DNA of 64,000 nucleotides from Anabaena minutissima FACHB-250 (lineage in GTDB: Bacteria > Cyanobacteriota > Cyanobacteriia > Cyanobacteriales > Nostocaceae): the NCBI RefSeq assembly GCF_014697125.1, contig NZ_JACJRG010000002.1, positions 186,001 through 250,000 on the forward strand. Reading direction: 5' to 3'. The position numbers were made by a program, and so were the translations under genes. Under the pieces are notes generated by a model. That model did not search any database. It was not told where the DNA came from and saw nothing but the letters and a program-made list of their open reading frames with translations. Positions 1-9,332 of this stretch are shown piece after piece (within the stretch, counting starts at the first letter, position 1; the number at the start of each line of letters is the position of its first letter).

Positions 1-504
1 TTGCGGCGACAAATTGGCATAGTTCCCCAAGAAACAATCATGTTTTCTGGGACTGTGGCTCAAAATATCGCTTTTGGAAAAGACTCATTTGACTTAGAAA
101 CAGTTGCAGCAGCAGCAAAAATTGCTAACGCCCACCAGTTTATTACCCAGTTACCAGAGGGATATCAAACTTGGGTAGGTGAGAGGGGTGTAAATTTATC
201 TGGTGGACAAAGACAAAGAATTGCGATCGCCCGTGCTGTGTTGCTAAACCCACAAATTTTAATTTTAGATGAGGCCACATCAGCCTTAGATTCCGAGTCA
301 GAAGCTTTGGTACAGGAAGCCTTAGAAAGACTCATGCAGCAAAGGACAGTATTTATTATTGCTCACCGTTTAAGTACAGTCAGAAAGTGCGATCGTATTT
401 TAGTATTAGAACGAGGACAAATTGTAGAGTCAGGCACTCATGAAGAATTATTAGCCCTTGAGCGTCGTTATGCAAGGTTTTATACTCAGCAGTTTAGTCA
501 TTAG
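1..504 (+). CDS. ABC exporter, C-terminal part of the ATPase domain (5' cut by window)
   Basis: The frame is open from base 1 to a TAG at 502-504, so this is the last 167 codons of a longer gene; the true start lies outside the window. It shows the second half of an ABC ATPase: a Q-loop (VPQET), the signature [14 protein letters not shown], Walker B ILILDEATSALD and an H-loop IAHRLS. The Walker A part is missing only because of the window edge. The fragment resembles fused membrane-ATPase exporters of the MsbA/HlyB/HepA type, where the ATPase is C-terminal. The substrate cannot be told. The facing PPIase gene ends 55 bp downstream on the other strand. Confidence 0.85.
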   Translation: MRRQIGIVPQETIMFSGTVAQNIAFGKDSFDLETVAAAAKIANAHQFITQLPEGYQTWVGERGVNLSGGQRQRIAIARAVLLNPQILILDEATSALDSESEALVQEALERLMQQRTVFIIAHRLSTVRKCDRILVLERGQIVESGTHEELLALERRYARFYTQQFSH

Positions 505-559
505 TCAATGGGGTAAAAGTTCCTCCCCTGCAACCCTACCTTCCTTCTCCTCCATCCAA

Positions 560-1288
560 TTACGAATTACGAATTACCTCAACTTGCTTTTGCTGTTCCT
601 GCAACCAAGCTTCAAATAATTCATTCAGTAGACGCGCCTTCATCGGATCATCTAGTTGGGCTGGGATAAACTTCTCCACTCGTACAATTACTAACCACTC
701 TGCAATGCGGGCTGGGGATGAGATTTGACCAGGTTGACAATTACTAAGTATTTGTACCATTGCTGGATGAAGTGTATTCAGTTCCACAGGCCCCACTAAG
801 CCACCTGTTTGAGCTTCTGGCCCTTGTGAATACTTCTGTGCTACATCTGCAAAAGACTGTTCTTTAGCTTGAATCCGAAAGTAGAGTTCTTGAGCTAGTC
901 CAGCATCTTGAGTCCGGAGAAGGGAATAAATTACTTTATCTAGTTTTCCCTTTAACTGGAAAAAATGAGATTCTAGTTTGTTACCCCAAGTAACTTGCTT
1001 AAATTTCTCTAGTTTTAATTTACGAGAAATCATATTATCTAATTGCTCAGAAATCAAACCTTGTTGCGTCATCCATGCTTGAATATCAGCTGCTTGTGTT
1101 AACTGCCTTTCGGCATAAAAACGCTGTTTAGCTTGGGCTACTTCTTCAGGCTGACATTCTATCTCTACTATGGCCTCATCAATAATTAATTCCCTTAGTA
1201 ATTGTGGCAGCAGTTGATAATTTGCTAGTAAGGGAATAATTTCACTAGCTTGGATTTGACGGTTGCCGATTTGAAGCACTTCAGTCAT
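560..1288 (-). CDS. Parvulin-type peptidyl-prolyl cis-trans isomerase
   Basis: This 242-residue protein should speed cis-trans isomerisation of prolyl bonds in client proteins. Residues 1-100 are an alpha-helical chaperone-like part rich in Q and E. Residues about 125-215 form a PpiC/rotamase domain with the typical stretches FADVAQKYSQGPEAQTGG, LVGPVEL and a late QPGQISSP. No signal peptide is visible, so it is either cytoplasmic or moved by another route. Cyanobacterial genes of this layout often sit beside type I exporter genes, and here the exporter fragment faces it tail to tail. A secretion-helper role is an inference. ATG start. Confidence 0.85.
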   Translation of the reverse strand: MTEVLQIGNRQIQASEIIPLLANYQLLPQLLRELIIDEAIVEIECQPEEVAQAKQRFYAERQLTQAADIQAWMTQQGLISEQLDNMISRKLKLEKFKQVTWGNKLESHFFQLKGKLDKVIYSLLRTQDAGLAQELYFRIQAKEQSFADVAQKYSQGPEAQTGGLVGPVELNTLHPAMVQILSNCQPGQISSPARIAEWLVIVRVEKFIPAQLDDPMKARLLNELFEAWLQEQQKQVEVIRNS

Positions 1289-1464
1289 AATCTATTTGGT
1301 TTGGCTCTCTAGGGTGATAGATCCTGAGTTAGTATCCTGCACAGGATGGCTATATGACTCTTTTTCACAGTTTTAAGGTTTTAATAGCAAAAATATACTA
1401 TTCATGTAAAGTTTACTCGAATACTATAAGTAATTTAACTGAAGAGTAAAAATAAACTTCTCAC

Positions 1465-1503
1465 AAAAAACAGTAGGCGATCAAGAAGATGATTCACCTA
1501 CTG
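1465..1503 (-). terminator. Rho-independent terminator downstream of cytM
   Basis: On the minus strand a stem CAGTAGGYGA pairs across a loop of about 12 nt and is followed by six T. It lies 24 bp after the cytM stop, which is the expected place for its terminator. Confidence 0.7.
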
Positions 1504-1526
1504 CTTAGTATGGACTGAGTACCAAA

Positions 1527-1901
1527 TTATAAACTTTCTAAATAACTCAAAAGATCCGCCATTTCTTGAGTATTAGGCTGAAATTTTGGCATTGGTGGTG
1601 TTTTACCACTAATGACTTGATCAATTAGTCGATACTTGGATTTGTGTTTAGAAACACCTTGCAAGCTTGGGCCTACTCGTCCATCTGCTTCTAAACCATG
1701 ACAGCCAGCACAATTGATTTGAAAGATAGCGTGTCCTTGTATTTGGTCTCCTTGCAAAGCCAGAACACTCTTGACGTATGGGTCAGAGGCTTGAAGCATC
1801 TGAACACCAAAAATGCCCAAAAAGACTGCTAGCAGTGTCGCCAGAGCCAGTAAAGCGCACTGCTGAATCAGAGTTTCAGGTTTGGTAATCTGGTTATCCA
1901 A
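1527..1901 (-). CDS. cytM: Cytochrome cM, membrane-anchored mono-haem c-type cytochrome
   Basis: This 124-residue protein has one N-terminal membrane segment (about residues 14-36) followed by a small cytochrome c domain. The haem attachment motif is CAGCH, and a likely methionine ligand lies in the TPPMPKFQP segment. Length, the sequence ASDPYVKSVL before the haem domain and the ending MADLLSYLESL match what I recall of cyanobacterial cytochrome cM, which is reported to act in respiratory and stress electron flow at the membrane. It stands alone, with its own terminator. Any other small class I cytochrome c is the alternative. Confidence 0.8.
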   Translation of the reverse strand: MDNQITKPETLIQQCALLALATLLAVFLGIFGVQMLQASDPYVKSVLALQGDQIQGHAIFQINCAGCHGLEADGRVGPSLQGVSKHKSKYRLIDQVISGKTPPMPKFQPNTQEMADLLSYLESL

Positions 1902-2111
1902 AAGTTGTGCTGTAAAAGTCTAGTTGTTTTCAAAAATTTTCATTTCCTACACATAGCTTAAAAGTTCTTGATGCTGACTGCAAGCATATCTGAGACTTTT
2001 TTGCTGACTGGTGATTGCCTAAAATGTTTGTAGAAAGCGGGATTCATCCCCAATTTGGTAAAATCATAAGCGGGAAATGAATGTTGAATAATCGTAAACA
2101 GGAGACTTAAA

Positions 2112-2225
2112 GTGGTTGAACCCTTGCTATCAGGTATTGTTCTTGGTTTGATTGTAGTTACCCTCGCTGGGTTATTTTACGCTGCCTATAAGCAATACAA
2201 GCGTCCCAATGAATTGGGTGGTTGA
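2112..2225 (+). CDS. petG: Cytochrome b6f complex subunit PetG (37 aa)
   Basis: A GTG at 2112 opens a 37-codon reading frame ending in TGA. The protein starts [13 protein letters not shown] and ends [10 protein letters not shown], the conserved N- and C-termini of PetG, the one-helix subunit V of the cytochrome b6f complex. The single membrane helix covers about residues 5-26. A strong Shine-Dalgarno (AGGAGA, starting at 2099) sits 7 nt before the GTG and supports this start. PetG is needed for stable assembly of the complex in thylakoids. It stands as a single gene here. Confidence 0.96.
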   Translation: MVEPLLSGIVLGLIVVTLAGLFYAAYKQYKRPNELGG

Positions 2226-2575
2226 TTTAGTGCTGTTATCGTAGCCCGTGCTGAGTTTTATTCAGTGCTGAGTGGGTTATAAGGTGGATGAGGAAGCAAG
2301 GGGAGGATCTTAATTTAAATACATAATTAATTAATCTCCTACCTTGCGGGTACTCCTAAGGAAAACGAGGAAAGTAGCCGTTATTCGGATCTCAATCCCC
2401 CTCATCCTCCTTATCTATAAGTTTGTGTAAACTGCGTGCATCTGAAAACTACACGCCGCTTTTTAAAGCAATTCGCAATTACGTTTTGTAACGGGGATTT
2501 GACCCCGACACAAAACTCTCTGCTTGTAGAGGCAGGGTAATTAACCCCCACTACCTTTATTAATGGCTAAGGCTA

Positions 2576-2687
2576 AGTAGGTCGGCGTAAATAATTATCT
2601 TTGGGATAAGGCAGGTGGCAGGGGGAACAAGGGTTTGAGCCTTATTTACTTTTTTCACACAGTTTGGTTTTATTATGCCGACTTACT
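2576..2687. mobile_element. MITE-like element with TA flanks, in the petG downstream gap
   Basis: Within the 508-bp gene-free stretch 2226-2733, an imperfect terminal inverted repeat begins AGTAGGTCGGCGTAA on the left and AGTAAGTCGGCATAA on the right. The 112-bp unit is flanked on both sides by TA, as expected for IS630/mariner-like mobilisation. It has no coding capacity. The rest of the gap holds only fragments of short dispersed repeat (for example 2346-2375, related to 21245-21280). Confidence 0.5.
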
Positions 2688-2733
2688 TAAGTGCTAATGA
2701 CTATTGAGTCTGGAATTTTGATTATTGCCTAAA

Positions 2734-3048
2734 TTAAATCTGACCGCTAAAGGCAGGCTTTACTTTGCGGTCAATGCGTTCCCCCAGGTCATCAGCAATA
2801 GTTAAATTATCCGGCTTGCATCGCTTGACATTTACTAATATTCCTTGCGCTCCTTCTGCTTCTAAATCTTCTACGTAGCCTTTGGTTGCTACTTTGGCAT
2901 CAGTGGAATTGAGAAAAGGGCCAAAATAATAGGTGCAACGGGGATGTTGAGTTTCAATTTCTACCCACCAAGCCAAGCCAAGGCTATTGTAAGTATTAAT
3001 TACGGTTTCTTTCAGGTTATGCCAAATTGTTGTCATGGTTGCCGCCAA
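2734..3048 (-). CDS. DUF1816 domain protein
   Basis: This 104-residue protein of unknown function is typical of cyanobacteria. Residues about 25-85 carry the features I associate with DUF1816: AWWVEIETQHPRCTYYFGPF followed by a segment with KGYVEDLEAEGA and VKRCKPDNLT. The family is short and soluble; a link to phycobilisome linker-like folds has been suggested, but nothing in this sequence proves it. The alternative start MTTIWHNLK (residue 5) is possible. It is probably monocistronic: the next gene on the same strand ends 86 bp upstream. Confidence 0.8.
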   Translation of the reverse strand: MAATMTTIWHNLKETVINTYNSLGLAWWVEIETQHPRCTYYFGPFLNSTDAKVATKGYVEDLEAEGAQGILVNVKRCKPDNLTIADDLGERIDRKVKPAFSGQI

Positions 3049-3133
3049 TTTATCAAAGTGGTACTGAATGTTAAATGTTTGGTATCGTCATTTATTCTGT
3101 TTACATTTCTTTATACTCTTTTACGCATAATTT

Positions 3134-4093
3134 TCAAAGAGGTTTTGGTAATTTATCTAGGTATAAAGTATTTACAGCACGTTGACGAAAAATCTCATAC
3201 AGTGCCATTCCTGATGCTACAGAGGCATTTAGACTGGGGGTCTTACCCAGCAGGGGAATTGATACCAACACATCACACGATCGCTGTGTCAACATACTAA
3301 GACCTTCGCCTTCCGAGCCTACGACTAAAACGATAGGGCCACGGAAGCTGACGGTGTGGAGAGGTTCGCTACCATCTGCCGCAGTACCATAAATCCAAAA
3401 GCCGGCCTCTTTTAATTCTTCTAAGGTGCGACTGAGGTTAATTACTCTAGCTACAGGGAAGTTTTCTAAAGCACCTGCTGCGACTTTTACTACAGTAGAT
3501 GTAATTCCGGATGCTCTTCTTTGAGGGATGATGAGACCTTGAGAGCCTATAGCCTCGGCAGTACGAATAATTGCACCCAGGTTATGGGGATCGGTGATGC
3601 CGTCAGCTACTACTATAACGGGATCATTTACTGACTTAGCCTGCTCTATCAATTCATGTAATTCGATGTATGAATAGGGAGCTATTTGTGCGGCGATTCC
3701 TTGGTGGTTGGCTTGGTCTGTGATTTGATCTAGCCGCTTGGGTTCTACTTCATCAATGACTGTACCGTTTTCTTTGGCTTTGAGAATTAAATTATGAAAT
3801 CGGGGATCGTAACGCAGACGAGAAGTCACCCAAATGCGGTTGAGTTCCCGTTGATTTTCTAAAGCACTTAAGACTGGATGACGACCATAGATCATGTCGT
3901 TATCGCTATCTCTTTCTTCTATTGGTTTGGGAGATACCGATGGAGGAGTAAAGATACGGCGTGGATGTGGCTGATTCTCTACTTTTCTAGGACTGCGAGT
4001 CGAATTAGTCACAACACGCTTACCTTTAAGTTTGAGGACTGGCCCGCGATTAGCTTCGGGTGCAGTTTTGATTTTTTTAGGTTTATTGTTCAT
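3134..4093 (-). CDS. rlmB: 23S rRNA 2'-O-methyltransferase, TrmH/RlmB family
   Basis: The protein (319 aa) should methylate a ribose 2'-OH in rRNA using S-adenosylmethionine. After a basic, low-complexity N-terminal tail of about 65 residues comes the substrate-binding domain ([14 protein letters not shown]) and then the SPOUT catalytic domain. The knot motifs are clear: [32 protein letters not shown] and [18 protein letters not shown]. This is the RlmB arrangement; the exact target nucleotide is by family only. The basic tail is longer than in enterobacterial RlmB, as is common in cyanobacteria. It is 98 bp downstream of mrnC on the same strand. Confidence 0.88.
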   Translation of the reverse strand: MNNKPKKIKTAPEANRGPVLKLKGKRVVTNSTRSPRKVENQPHPRRIFTPPSVSPKPIEERDSDNDMIYGRHPVLSALENQRELNRIWVTSRLRYDPRFHNLILKAKENGTVIDEVEPKRLDQITDQANHQGIAAQIAPYSYIELHELIEQAKSVNDPVIVVADGITDPHNLGAIIRTAEAIGSQGLIIPQRRASGITSTVVKVAAGALENFPVARVINLSRTLEELKEAGFWIYGTAADGSEPLHTVSFRGPIVLVVGSEGEGLSMLTQRSCDVLVSIPLLGKTPSLNASVASGMALYEIFRQRAVNTLYLDKLPKPL

Positions 4094-4191
4094 GGGAGTT
4101 TGGGATAGAACGCATGAATAGACATACCGATTCCTGAATACACTGAACCATTACGTAATGATTTTCCAATCATGGAGATTAAAGCGGTTAT

Positions 4192-4671
4192 TTATTTCTC
4201 TAGATGGATTTTTTGCAATAGTTCGGTTAAACGTGGCAAATCGGTGAGATACAAGTAGCCAATTAAAGTTTCTAGACTAGTTGCTTGTTGATATATTTCG
4301 GGATTAACCCTTTTAGGTCGTCCTGTGGCGGCGTTACGGCCTCGCCGGACTATTTCTAATTCGGATGTTGTCAAGTAAGGAGTTAGCGATCGCAAATGTA
4401 GCGCCTGTGTTTCTGCTCTTACCTGTGCTACTACCAGTCTATGATAAGCTTCTAGCCTTTGTAGTGGTAGCAGGTAATACATTCTAGCATAAAGCTCGTA
4501 GATTGCATCCCCCAAATATGCTAAAGCTGCGGGGGAAATTTGCTGTATTTGCCCCTGAGAAATCTGTTGTGTAAATTGCGCTGTGTTTGCTAAGAGTAAT
4601 TGATGCCAAGATGTATCCGTCAGGGGATCTTCATCTTTGCTATCTAAAAACTCTTCCTCCTTTGACTTCAC
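4192..4671 (-). CDS. mrnC: Mini-ribonuclease III (23S rRNA maturation)
   Basis: This 159-residue protein has the RNase III catalytic fold without a double-stranded RNA binding domain. Key stretches are LAYLGDAIYELYARMYYL (with the catalytic D and E), RRGRNAATGRPKRVNP and TSLETLIGYLYL. Mini-III trims 23S rRNA precursors in Bacillus, and the neighbouring rlmB also acts on 23S rRNA, so a shared rRNA-maturation role is reasonable. The apparent start is a GTG at 4671 without a clear Shine-Dalgarno. The first 20 residues are acidic and poorly family-like, so the start is uncertain. Confidence 0.85.
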   Translation of the reverse strand: MKSKEEEFLDSKDEDPLTDTSWHQLLLANTAQFTQQISQGQIQQISPAALAYLGDAIYELYARMYYLLPLQRLEAYHRLVVAQVRAETQALHLRSLTPYLTTSELEIVRRGRNAATGRPKRVNPEIYQQATSLETLIGYLYLTDLPRLTELLQKIHLEK

Positions 4672-5151
4672 AAATTAACTGTTCCTTATCGGGCTAAATA
4701 TCTAAATATATGGTAAATATCTGCAAAAAATAGCTCTATTTTTTGAGAACCATGCTGTGTTTATATACCCAGCATAATTAACACTATCAGAATTATTTAC
4801 TAATTTTATCTTTTTGCCAGCGATTTTGCATGGATTGAGAATTGGACATTGGGCATTGCGAAAAATCAATTCAAAATTTCATAACTCCGGCTTCCTGTCT
4901 CCGGTTGATCCCAAGTACAAATACTTGCACAAACATATTTAAGGTAATAATTCCGTTATTTATAGCAATTTTTATTAGAGTGAGGTAAATCTAAATTTTT
5001 TTATCTGTCACCTGTCACCTGTCGCCTATCGCCTGTCACCTAATTTGGTGGCTTTTCCCTCTCCCACAGGGAGAGGTTATTGCCAGCCTGTAAAATTAAG
5101 CTATCCCATACATTATTCGGAATAGCTTAATTGCTTGATTCGGTCAAGCGA
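4672..5151. other. Gene-free stretch with a short heptad array
   Basis: These 480 bp hold no convincing gene. The only structure I see is a degenerate 7-bp repeat based on CTGTCAC at 5005-5041, of the STRR type common in Nostoc. Promoter signals for mrnC must lie at the left end, but I cannot place them. Confidence 0.5.
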
Positions 5152-5520
5152 TCACGACTGCTTGATGTTGTCTAGAGCTGCTTCAACAGAGGTTTGCAGC
5201 GAGAGAAACTTCTCTAAGCGCACAAGCTTGACCGTTTGAGTTACACGGGCATTGGTGACTATTTGCAAAGTTCCTTCGGCGGTTTGAGCTTGCTTGGCTA
5301 GCTGTACCAAAGCACCCAAGCCAGAACTATCAACAAAGTCAATTTGCGAAAGATCCAGAATAATGTGCTTTGGCCCTTCTTCAATTTTGTTGCCAAGAAC
5401 CTTGCGAAATGTCGGTTCAGAAAAGGCATCTAACAAACCTGTGAGGCGGAATAGCTGATAATTATCCCGTGCTTCACGAGTACCTCTCAGGCTGACGGTT
5501 AGATTTAGTGGTTCAGCAAT
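5152..5520 (-). CDS. STAS-domain anti-sigma factor antagonist, probable AUU start
   Basis: The STAS domain is clear: an ILDLSQIDFVDSSGLGALV segment holds the serine (DSSG) that is phosphorylated in SpoIIAA-like proteins, and VTQTVKLVRLEKFL ends the domain. Such proteins bind anti-sigma factors or related kinases in partner switching. The first ATG is at 5436 and would remove the first beta strand. The same frame stays open upstream and encodes LTVSLRGTREARDNYQLFRL, which is needed for a complete STAS fold. There is no ATG, GTG or TTG in that part, but a strong GGAGG lies 5 nt before an ATT at 5518-5520. I therefore place the start at that ATT, giving 122 residues. The stop lies 166 bp beyond carA's end on the same strand. 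Confidence 0.75.
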   Translation of the reverse strand: MAEPLNLTVSLRGTREARDNYQLFRLTGLLDAFSEPTFRKVLGNKIEEGPKHIILDLSQIDFVDSSGLGALVQLAKQAQTAEGTLQIVTNARVTQTVKLVRLEKFLSLQTSVEAALDNIKQS

Positions 5521-5593
5521 AATTCCCTCCTCATGGTTAAACTAAACGCTCAAGTATAGATGTTTTTTAGGCTTGTTGTCTACAGGTCTTTGG

Positions 5594-5628
5594 AGTAGTG
5601 AGTGCTGAGTAATGAGTAATGAGTAAGA
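5594..5628. repeat. Heptad tandem repeat (GTRRTGA type)
   Basis: Five adjoining 7-bp units related to GTGCTGA/GTAATGA lie between carA and the STAS gene. It belongs to the same repeat class as 14993-15041, 15172-15241 and 25049-25097. Confidence 0.7.
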
Positions 5629-5686
5629 TTACCCGCTTGCGACTCTTGACTCGGAACTCGGAACTAACTTTTTCCCCAGTCTTTTT

Positions 5687-6853
5687 TTAACTCACTTCGG
5701 CTGTAGTTGCTTGACGTGCTGTTTGCATGGATTGGACAAACTGCTCAAACAAGTAATCAGCGTCGTGGGGGCCTGGACTGGCTTCTGGGTGGTACTGCAC
5801 TGAAAAAATGGGTAGAGATTTGTGCCGTAATCCAGCGACGGTGCGATCGTTTAAGTTGAGGTGGCTAATTTCCACAACTGCCTCAGGTAAAGAATCTGGG
5901 TCGATCGCAAAGCTGTGGTTTTGGCTGGTAATTTCTATCCTTTGTGTTAATCCCGCAGGCTGATTTAAACCCCGATGCCCGAATTTTAGCTTAAAGGTTT
6001 CTGCTCCCAAGGCGTGACCGAGAATTTGGTGTCCCATACAAATGCCAAAAATGGGTTTTTGACTTTCGAGTAGGGTTTTAGCCGTAGCAATCCCTTCCGA
6101 GACTGCTGACGGATCACCAGGCCCATTCGAGAGGAAGATACCATCAGGATTGTATTTGAGAATTTCTGCTGCTGGTGTATCGGCAGGTACAACAATTACT
6201 CGACAACCATAACTAGCCAAACGACGTAAAATATTGCGTTTCACGCCAAAGTCTAGGGCGACAACCGTTAAGGATTCCTGGTTATTAACCGCAGTTTTTG
6301 GCTTAAATTCCCAAGCGGGGGTTGTGGGATCTGACCATTCGTAAACTTGGGGTGTGGTGACTTGCCGAACTAGATTTAAGCCTGCCATGTTAGGAGCTGC
6401 TTGTACCTGCTCTAATAACTCTGCTTCATCCAAAATTTCTGTAGAGATCCCACCGTTCATTGCTCCATACATCCGAATTTTGCGGGTAAGGGCGCGGGTA
6501 TCTAGGCCGTAGATACCTGGAATGTGGTGTTGTTGGAGGTAGTCAGGTAGGGATTGTGTCGATCGCCAGTTGCTGGGTTTATGACAAATATTACGGGCGA
6601 TCGCACCGCGTATTTGTGGTTTGTCCGATTCTTCGTCTTCGGGATTAACGCCAGTATTGCCCAACTCAGGATAAGTGAATACGACAATTTGGCCGCAGTA
6701 ACTGGGATCAGTCAAGACTTCTTGATATCCAGTCATACCAGTGTTAAACACGACTTCTCCGATTGTGGTTGCCGTTGCACCGAAAGACCAGCCACGGTAA
6801 GCAGTTCCATCTGCTAAGACAAGTAGAGCAGGTATTGCGTCAGACAGGGGCAT
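5687..6853 (-). CDS. carA: Carbamoyl-phosphate synthase small (glutaminase) subunit
   Basis: CarA hydrolyses glutamine and passes ammonia to the large subunit CarB for carbamoyl phosphate, feeding arginine and pyrimidine synthesis. The N-terminal CPSase domain ([33 protein letters not shown]) is followed by a class I glutaminase domain with the nucleophile cysteine in GICMGHQ and the catalytic His/Glu in [11 protein letters not shown] place the start at the ATG 6851-6853 ([11 protein letters not shown], 388 aa). An in-frame ATG at 6907 would add 18 residues encoded by a CCCCAAT repeat, which is not family-like. No carB is in the window; unlinked carA and carB are common in cyanobacteria. Confidence 0.95.
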   Translation of the reverse strand: MPLSDAIPALLVLADGTAYRGWSFGATATTIGEVVFNTGMTGYQEVLTDPSYCGQIVVFTYPELGNTGVNPEDEESDKPQIRGAIARNICHKPSNWRSTQSLPDYLQQHHIPGIYGLDTRALTRKIRMYGAMNGGISTEILDEAELLEQVQAAPNMAGLNLVRQVTTPQVYEWSDPTTPAWEFKPKTAVNNQESLTVVALDFGVKRNILRRLASYGCRVIVVPADTPAAEILKYNPDGIFLSNGPGDPSAVSEGIATAKTLLESQKPIFGICMGHQILGHALGAETFKLKFGHRGLNQPAGLTQRIEITSQNHSFAIDPDSLPEAVVEISHLNLNDRTVAGLRHKSLPIFSVQYHPEASPGPHDADYLFEQFVQSMQTARQATTAEVS

Positions 6854-6865
6854 AAGCGATAAATA

Positions 6866-6910
6866 GGGGGATTGGGGATTGGGAATTGGGGATTGGGAAC
6901 TGGGCATTGG
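6866..6910. repeat. CCCCAAT-type heptad array upstream of carA
   Basis: Degenerate 7-bp units (GGGGATT/GGGAATT on the plus strand) run just before the carA start. They are open in the carA frame and create a spurious N-terminal extension. Confidence 0.75.
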
Positions 6911-7169
6911 CTATTTCCTCTTTTTTGCCCCTCTGCTGCTTCCTAGTGTCTTGTTAATAGTGAGCAGTCTTGAGTCCCCAATTTAGTTAATACTGCGACT
7001 GTTAATTATCCCATGAGTTGGCGAATGGAACCTTACCAAGGAAATTAATTAAAAATTAAAATGAAGTAATAATTCTGAAATTCTGGGTTTTAAATTCTTC
7101 ATTGGGAAATTAAATCTACAATGGGAATCGGTGGCAGGAGTCCTGGGACAGTTAAAATCAAAATTAATT

Positions 7170-8252
7170 ATGCTTCAGCCCTTTTTTTCTCGTGCAACCC
7201 TAATTGTTCTCTCTGGTGCGATCGCAGTTGTGAGTGTTGGTTGTAGTGCAGGTAAGCCAAAGACGGGTATTCTTCGCAATCAACAGTCTGTAGTGACTGA
7301 TGATTTAGCCGTAGTACAATCTTCTGTTGAAACTACGCCAGCACCAAATATGCCAGCATCAATAGACCTGCCATCATCGGTCTTAGAACCTAGTCCTTTT
7401 GAACTGGGATTAGATAAGGCAGCAGGTGCGACTAGTATCAGTCAATCGGCGCAATCACCAGATGATTGGTATTTGGTGGCGAGTCAGTATCATGATGCGA
7501 TCGCTTTGATGCAGAAAGTCAAACGGCCAAGCTCAGAGTTTGCGATCGCGCAAACGAAAATTTCTGAGTACGAAGGACACATGAAGTATGCTATCAGGCA
7601 AGCTAATACTGTGGCTCGTCCATCGCCTAAGTCGGTAGCTGTAGCGTCTCAAAAGCAAAAGGTGGCTGTTTCTCGTCCGTCCTCGCCCCCACCTGAGACT
7701 TCCACACCATCCCGATTTACTATTCCTGTTCCTCCCCCCGGAACGACAGAACTACCACCAGAACCAAGCACTTTCCCGTTATCAGCCGCTATTTCCTCAG
7801 ACAAAGTATATTCTGCCCCAATTAGACGGCGGGTTGGCGGTACGCCTGTAGTGAGTGTGACTTTTAATGGTCAACGGCAATTTGACATGATTGTTGATAC
7901 AGGCGCAAGTGGAACTGTGATTACCCAAGAAATGGCTCGTGCTTTGGGAGTTGTGGCGGTGGGGAAAGCTAAAGCTAACACCGCTAGTTCTAAGGCTGTG
8001 GAATTTGCGATTGGTTATCTGGATTCGATGACTTTGGCGGGTGTGAGAGTGAATCGCGTTCCGGTGGCGATAGCTGGGACAGAACTGGAAACAGGGTTAC
8101 TGGGACACGACTTTTTTGGTAATTATGATGTCACCATTAAACGCAACGTAGTAGAGTTCCGCCCACAATCGCACTCAGATGCTAATTCTGTAGGAATTCA
8201 ACTAACTGTGCCAACTTTGCCCACGCAGTACCAGTCTGTAGAATCTCCTTAG
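7170..8252 (+). CDS. Exported retropepsin-like aspartic protease
   Basis: The protein starts with a short basic region and a hydrophobic stretch that ends in VSVGCSAGK, an export signal with a weak lipobox, so it may be a lipoprotein. A low-complexity Pro/Ser-rich middle (about residues 120-220) leads to a clan AA aspartic protease domain with the active-site stretch [13 protein letters not shown] and a late [15 protein letters not shown]. Such domains act as homodimers because each chain has one DTG. No substrate is evident. An in-frame GTG at 7131 would add 13 residues; I prefer the ATG at 7170, which starts a normal signal sequence. The last 71 bp overlap the 3' end of trpD on the other strand. 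Confidence 0.75.
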   Translation: MLQPFFSRATLIVLSGAIAVVSVGCSAGKPKTGILRNQQSVVTDDLAVVQSSVETTPAPNMPASIDLPSSVLEPSPFELGLDKAAGATSISQSAQSPDDWYLVASQYHDAIALMQKVKRPSSEFAIAQTKISEYEGHMKYAIRQANTVARPSPKSVAVASQKQKVAVSRPSSPPPETSTPSRFTIPVPPPGTTELPPEPSTFPLSAAISSDKVYSAPIRRRVGGTPVVSVTFNGQRQFDMIVDTGASGTVITQEMARALGVVAVGKAKANTASSKAVEFAIGYLDSMTLAGVRVNRVPVAIAGTELETGLLGHDFFGNYDVTIKRNVVEFRPQSHSDANSVGIQLTVPTLPTQYQSVESP

Positions 8253-9252
8253 CCACTGTTACACCTTGGGCATGATCCATCAATGGGATCGCACCAGCTA
8301 CTTGTAGTGCTAATGAAGCATTGAGGGCTACAGCATCTTGTTGTGCTTGAGTTCCTTTCCCCTGTAGCACCGCCTTTAAAATCACAGCGTTTTCTTGGAC
8401 ATCGCCACCTTTGAGGGCTGTAATTGGTGCTGGTGTGACACCGACCTCTTGGGGATTCACTGTAGTTAACTTGACTTCACCACCAGATAACACCGCCAAA
8501 TCTGTTAAATCACCTAACCCAGCCTCATCAAGTCTTTCTCTTCCGTGGAGGACAATCGCCTTTTCTTTACCCAAATTGTGTAAAGCTTGGGCAACAGTTT
8601 CTAGAAGTGTGGGTGTAAATAACCCTACGACTTGCCCAGTCGGACGCAGGGGATTTACCAAAGGGCCTAGCAAATTAAACACCGTGCGGATTCTTAAAGT
8701 CCGGCGCAATTGTGCCACTGCTTTGAGTGCGGGATGCCAACCGGGGGCAAACAAGAAAGTGATCCCGATTTCTGGGAGTGCCGCTTGGACTTTTTCGCTA
8801 TCAGCACCTAAATTCACTCCTAAAGCCTCTAAGACGTCAGCACTACCCGTCAAACTCGATGCAGAACGATTACCATGCTTGGCGACAGGTACACCATAAG
8901 CAGCCACGACAAAAGCCACGGCTGTCGAAATATTGAAAGTTGAAGAACCATCTCCACCAGTACCACAAGTATCGATAATAGTGCTGAGTGTGGGGGAAGT
9001 TTTCCCAGTCCCCATTTTCGATTGAGATTGTAAGACTTCCGCCATACCTGTTAACTCGTCGGCGGACACGCCTTTAAAGTTGAGTGCTGTTAAGATTGCG
9101 CCAGATAATTCTGGGGGGACTGCTTCAGTCAGCCAACCTTGCATTAGTTCAGCAGCTTGGGTGCGGCTGAGGGATTGACCATCAATTAACTGTTGTAGGA
9201 GAAGATACCAGCTAGTTAAGGATTCCGGGGAGGCGTTAGCAGAAGTTGTCAT
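8182..9252 (-). CDS. trpD: Anthranilate phosphoribosyltransferase
   Basis: TrpD joins anthranilate and PRPP in the second step of tryptophan synthesis. The 356-residue protein has the PRPP-binding [14 protein letters not shown] motif, the [20 protein letters not shown] segment and [10 protein letters not shown] near the anthranilate channel. Length is normal, and the ATG at 9252 fits the family N-terminus. It is not next to other trp genes, as is usual in cyanobacteria. The C-terminal codons overlap the convergent protease gene by 71 bp, an arrangement in which both ends must be co-constrained. Confidence 0.95.
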   Translation of the reverse strand: MTTSANASPESLTSWYLLLQQLIDGQSLSRTQAAELMQGWLTEAVPPELSGAILTALNFKGVSADELTGMAEVLQSQSKMGTGKTSPTLSTIIDTCGTGGDGSSTFNISTAVAFVVAAYGVPVAKHGNRSASSLTGSADVLEALGVNLGADSEKVQAALPEIGITFLFAPGWHPALKAVAQLRRTLRIRTVFNLLGPLVNPLRPTGQVVGLFTPTLLETVAQALHNLGKEKAIVLHGRERLDEAGLGDLTDLAVLSGGEVKLTTVNPQEVGVTPAPITALKGGDVQENAVILKAVLQGKGTQAQQDAVALNASLALQVAGAIPLMDHAQGVTVAKEILQTGTAWAKLAQLVEFLQN

Positions 9253-9332
9253 ATTAAATTGATAACTGTTAGGGATAATTACATCAATTGTGTATGGCAG
9301 TTATCCTACCGAAAAATTGGACGCGCTCAAAG

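Noticed and set aside
8411..8899. 162-codon open frame on the plus strand opposite trpD
   Set aside because: trpD is fully conserved here, and the plus-strand frame has the Ser/Pro/Thr bias of a shadow frame.
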